Source of the DNA: Buxus sempervirens
Taxonomy: Eukaryota; Streptophyta; Magnoliopsida; Buxales; Buxaceae
Length of the DNA stretch: 64,000 nt
Assembly: GCA_947561395.2 (NCBI GenBank)
Contig: OX387185.1
Coordinates: 43,658,602-43,722,601 of the forward strand
Reading direction: 5' to 3'
Shown: piece after piece, positions 60,930 through 64,000 of the stretch
Numbering within the stretch: the stretch's first letter is position 1
Layout of the letters: each line of letters opens with the position of its first letter
Made by a program: the position numbers and the translations under genes
The notes under the pieces: generated by a model
Seen by the model: only the letters and a program-made list of their open reading frames with translations
Database searches by the model: none
Told to the model about the DNA's origin: nothing

Positions 60930-61532
60930 GCAAGACGAGATAAGGCTTTTCTTCGTCGCTCACATCTCAGAAATCGCTTCTGCTTCTTCAATATCATTTG
61001 CTCTTTCTCAATTGAGGTAAATTTTTTTTCAGCTCCAGTTCTCTTTAATCTCATGGTGTATTTTTCTTGCAATGCAAACTAAATTCAGTTTGTTTGATTG
61101 TGCATTTGTAGGGAGGTAATTTTTTTCTGTTTCCAATCGATTTAGGGTTTTATGATTTTTATACCTCGTTCGAATTTCATTTCTTCTGTTACTTTAAGTG
61201 TATATATAAGGTCTCAGTTTCATTCAATATCTTTCCGGACGTACTTCGCTGGCTTTGATTTGACGTCTTGCCTAAATCAGCTTTGATTGCTTGTGTTACT
61301 CTTGATATTTGTGAATTTGGTTCGTCCTCATTCCTCAGTAATCCTTTTCATGATTTGATTCCTTGCTAACAGAACATTTTGTTAAAGATCAGGAGACCAA
61401 GGTGATGCGTATGTTTTTCGGTGTTCTTAGAATTTGAAGTATTGAATCCCTAGGTTTCTACAGTTGGATAATATTTGGTTGCTCTTTGATCTGTATTTGA
61501 ACGTTGCAGGCGTTGTGGGAGTTTCATAAGCT
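60930..61532 (+). other. Leader exon, leader intron and 5' UTR of HEMB
   Basis: A C/T-rich first exon probably ends at a donor near 61016 (ATTGAG|GTAAAT). The intron ends at 61509 (GAACGTTGCAG), leaving 22 nt of leader before the ATG at 61533. The transcription start is not defined. Confidence 0.55.
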
Positions 61533-63350
61533 ATGGCTTACCCAATCGCTACCCCACCAAGTAATGTTCGTGTAATTACATGTTTGGGTGGGCAAAACTA
61601 TGTTGGTTTGAGGCCATTGCTGAAGCTGAAGTTTATTAGTGCTGGGTGTCCTATAAAGACATATCCCCGGCCTCTTTTGGTTGTAAGAGCAAGTGCGGAA
61701 CGGGACAACTCACTGAAAAAGATGCACTTGACTGCAGAGGAATGTGAAGCCGCTGTTGTAGCAGGGAATGTACCTGAAGCACCACCAATACCTCCTATAC
61801 CAGCTGCACCAGTTGGAACTCCTGTCATCCATTCGCTTGTAAGCATGTTGTATTCGGGAAAGCACCTCAGTTTAGTCAGCAGAACTCTTCAAATTGTCAA
61901 TATAAGAACTTCCTGTTAAGTGACCACATCATTTGATATGTAGATCCAATGCATATCTTCTGAAGATGTATTTAGGATGGTTTGTCATTTAGGAACTATC
62001 CTGATTCTTGTTCCAGTTTTATGATACATAGAGCTTTAATTATAGAATTCATTGCTGTTTTTTGTTATTATTTTTTCGTTTTGGTTTCTTTCAGCCACTT
62101 AACAGGCGGTCTCGTCGCAACCGGAAGTCACCTGTACTGAGGGAGTCATTCCAGGAAACTCATATATCTCCTGCAAATTTTGTCTATCCACTGTTTATCC
62201 ATGAAGGTTGAAATTGATGCAGAGTTTCCTGTTTGTGAGGCACTTTTTATTTTGAGATTCTTAAAATTATTCCAAATTTATTCCAGTTATATGTGCATAT
62301 CTTCTCTTTGATGCATTATTGATGTCTCATATTATCATACCTGCAGGTGAGGAAGACACCCCAATTGGAGCTATGCCTGGATGTTACCGGTTGGGATGGA
62401 GACATGGTCTTATGGAGGAGGTGATTAAGCTTTATCTAGCCCTATGTGCAATATTTCCCTTTTTGTTTGTTACCAAAATTGTCATTCATTGAATTAATAT
62501 TTCTATGGCAAGAGATCACAATTATATATGTCCAAAAAATAGCAAAATGATTTCATTTTGCCTTAAAGAGGACGTGGTAGTGTTTCCAGATATTTATTTT
62601 TCAAAATGAGGTTGCTAGTTTGGACTTTGTTCGTTAAGTTAAATAGATGCAAGAAACCTGTTATAATGGCACAGGTTCAAAGTGTAACTCAACCAGATGT
62701 TTGTGGCCCACAATGTTAATGTTATTGCTACTTCCTATTGGATTTAGCTGTTCTTCTCTAGATATAAAGCCTATTATCACAGTGAATGGAACTAAAATCC
62801 TTGAAATTTTCATCTTAATTATCGCTGACTAATATTATTGCGGAATACTTCTAAGTAGAAATTTCTGTTGCAGGTTTCTAAGGCCAAGGATGTTGGTGTT
62901 AACAGTATAGTACTTTTCCCCAAAGTTCCTGATGCATTAAAGGTTCTTTTTTCTTGTTCTTTCTTCGAATTTTTTGTTTGTTTTTTTCTTGCTTTTATAT
63001 CTTTTGATTGACATATAATGATGTAATATGTTGCCCTTTGTGGTTTCAGTCTCCCACAGGAGATGAATCATACAATGACAATGGTCTAGTGCCTCGAGCA
63101 ATACGGCTGCTCAAAGACAAGTATCCTGATCTTGTGAGTCTAAATATATCTTTTAGCTAATATTTACCATAATTTATGATGAGACACCTCGATGCTCGAG
63201 GAGAAAAGATTGGGAGAGGGGAATTATATTAATTTGGGAGGGTGGCATTTTGACAGAATTTTTATGTGCTTTTTTTAAAGGTCATTTACACAGATGTTGC
63301 TCTAGATCCGTATTCCTCTGATGGGCATGATGGCATTGTCAGAGAAGATG
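61533..63350 (+). CDS. HEMB: 5-aminolevulinate dehydratase (porphobilinogen synthase), plastid; 3' part outside window
   Basis: Six coding exons in the window: 61533-61838, 62095-62206, 62347-62420, 62874-62942, 63050-63133, 63281-63350 (715 nt, 238 codons). The enzyme joins two 5-aminolevulinate molecules to porphobilinogen, early in chlorophyll and heme synthesis, in the stroma. Residues 1 to about 50 are transit-peptide-like. The body begins with a Pro-rich linker, then PLNRRSRRNRKSPVLRESF, NFVYPLFIHEGEEDTPIGAM, FPKVPDALKSPTGDESYNDN and the metal-site region DVALDPYSSDGHDGI. The Asp residues there, instead of Cys, mark the Mg-type plant enzyme. About 190 residues, including the active-site lysines, lie downstream. 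Exon 6 ends in phase 1 at GATG|GTAAGG and no further exon is seen by 64000. Confidence 0.95.
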
Positions 63351-64000
63351 GTAAGGCTCATTTTAAAACTCTATTATACTCTTTGGCTCATTTTCTAAAC
63401 CTGCAACATAACGTTTTGGACTTATATGAGCCACCTCACATTTTATGACATTATCTTTCATGCTTGCTATTTTAAATTTCCAATGTTATCATACACGAAC
63501 AAAGGTATTCTACATCTTTTTCTACTTACGATGACATAAATTTAGATTCTGCTTTCCTCTTTCACATTCTAAAGAAAAAATAATATCTTGAATGAGATGT
63601 GAAACAACCAAACTACCAAAAAAATTGTTAGAAAATGCTTGACGGCTAACTTTTTTTTGGTAATAAATACCTATAATCAGATGCTCTGTGGAACCAAAAT
63701 GTATAATATTGATATAACTAACAGTTTAATGAGTATGAATGTATGGCAAAAGTGAAGAGAAGACAAATACAGCAACTGCACAAACTAGTGCTCGAGTCAG
63801 CACCATCCTGTCCATCATTCGGACTCTGTAGTATGTGTAGTGGAATCAGTTCTCATTCTGAAAAAGGAAAAAAGGGAAATTGGTGAAGTCCTCTCCAACA
63901 ATTAGAATTGATTCGACAGATTTGTATAATCATAAGGCATTATTAAACAGAATTTTACTTTTAGTGATTGAAGGTTTGAATCATGTGACAAGAGAGTAGT
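63351..64000 (+). other. HEMB intron, cut by the window end
   Basis: AT-rich, with GT donor at 63351. It holds GGTAATAAATACC after a T-run near 63650-63670, which may be the 3' end of a minus-strand retroposon. No matching target duplication was found. Confidence 0.5.

Noticed and set aside
1..64000. CRISPR arrays, bacterial operons, riboswitches, rRNA genes
   Set aside because: None seen. All structure fits a plant nuclear genome with spliced genes and transposons, and no intact tRNA gene was found apart from the tRNA-like SINE head at 1905.

Overview
This is nuclear DNA from a flowering plant. It has spliced genes with GT/AG introns and leader introns, plastid-targeted proteins, a phytosulfokine-type peptide gene and a SOB FIVE-LIKE gene, together with many plant transposons (hAT, MULE, TRIM, Ty3/gypsy solo LTR, L1-type LINE, SINE). 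Repeat-filled introns (one gene spans 26.5 kb) point to a lineage with long introns. I cannot name the species.

Layout. 1-4.4 kb: tandem repeats, a hAT MITE beside a MULE transposase fragment, a probable SINE and a 679 bp TIR element. 4.46-4.91 kb (+): SOB FIVE-LIKE protein. 7.67-10.13 kb (-): 6-phosphogluconate dehydrogenase with an intronless CDS and a leader intron. 11.6-12.2 kb: second copy of the first hAT MITE. 13.2-13.8 kb (+): plastid-type GNAT acetyltransferase. 14.07-19.83 kb: a complete 5.76 kb hAT transposon with an exact 8 bp target duplication; its transposase is broken by two frameshifts and by a nested 2.6 kb solo LTR. 20.1-20.74 kb: a foldback MITE and a miniature LTR element (TRIM). 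21.4-48.0 kb (+): SPPA, chloroplast signal peptide peptidase A, 13 coding exons, 701 aa, introns holding several transposons. 48.3-48.7 kb (-): a phytosulfokine-type precursor whose hormone core reads YIYIQ instead of YIYTQ. 52.7-58.9 kb (+): a five-exon gene for a 154 aa protein I do not recognise. 60.8-64 kb (+): HEMB (5-aminolevulinate dehydratase), six coding exons, running off the window.

The genes are ordinary and largely unrelated: a pentose phosphate enzyme, a plastid acetyltransferase, a thylakoid protease, a tetrapyrrole enzyme, a peptide hormone and a cytokinin-linked SOFL protein. The more unusual content is (1) the variant phytosulfokine; (2) four TAGGG-ended hAT-type non-autonomous elements of about 520-550 bp with 7/8 or 8/8 target duplications, beside a full hAT; (3) four very short poly-A insertions of 13-24 bp, each between 14-17 bp direct repeats, which look like extreme 5' truncations of LINE/SINE retroposition; and (4) a 43-base G run in a SPPA intron. 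All exon joins were derived by eye from splice sites, reading phase and remembered family similarity; no alignment was run.
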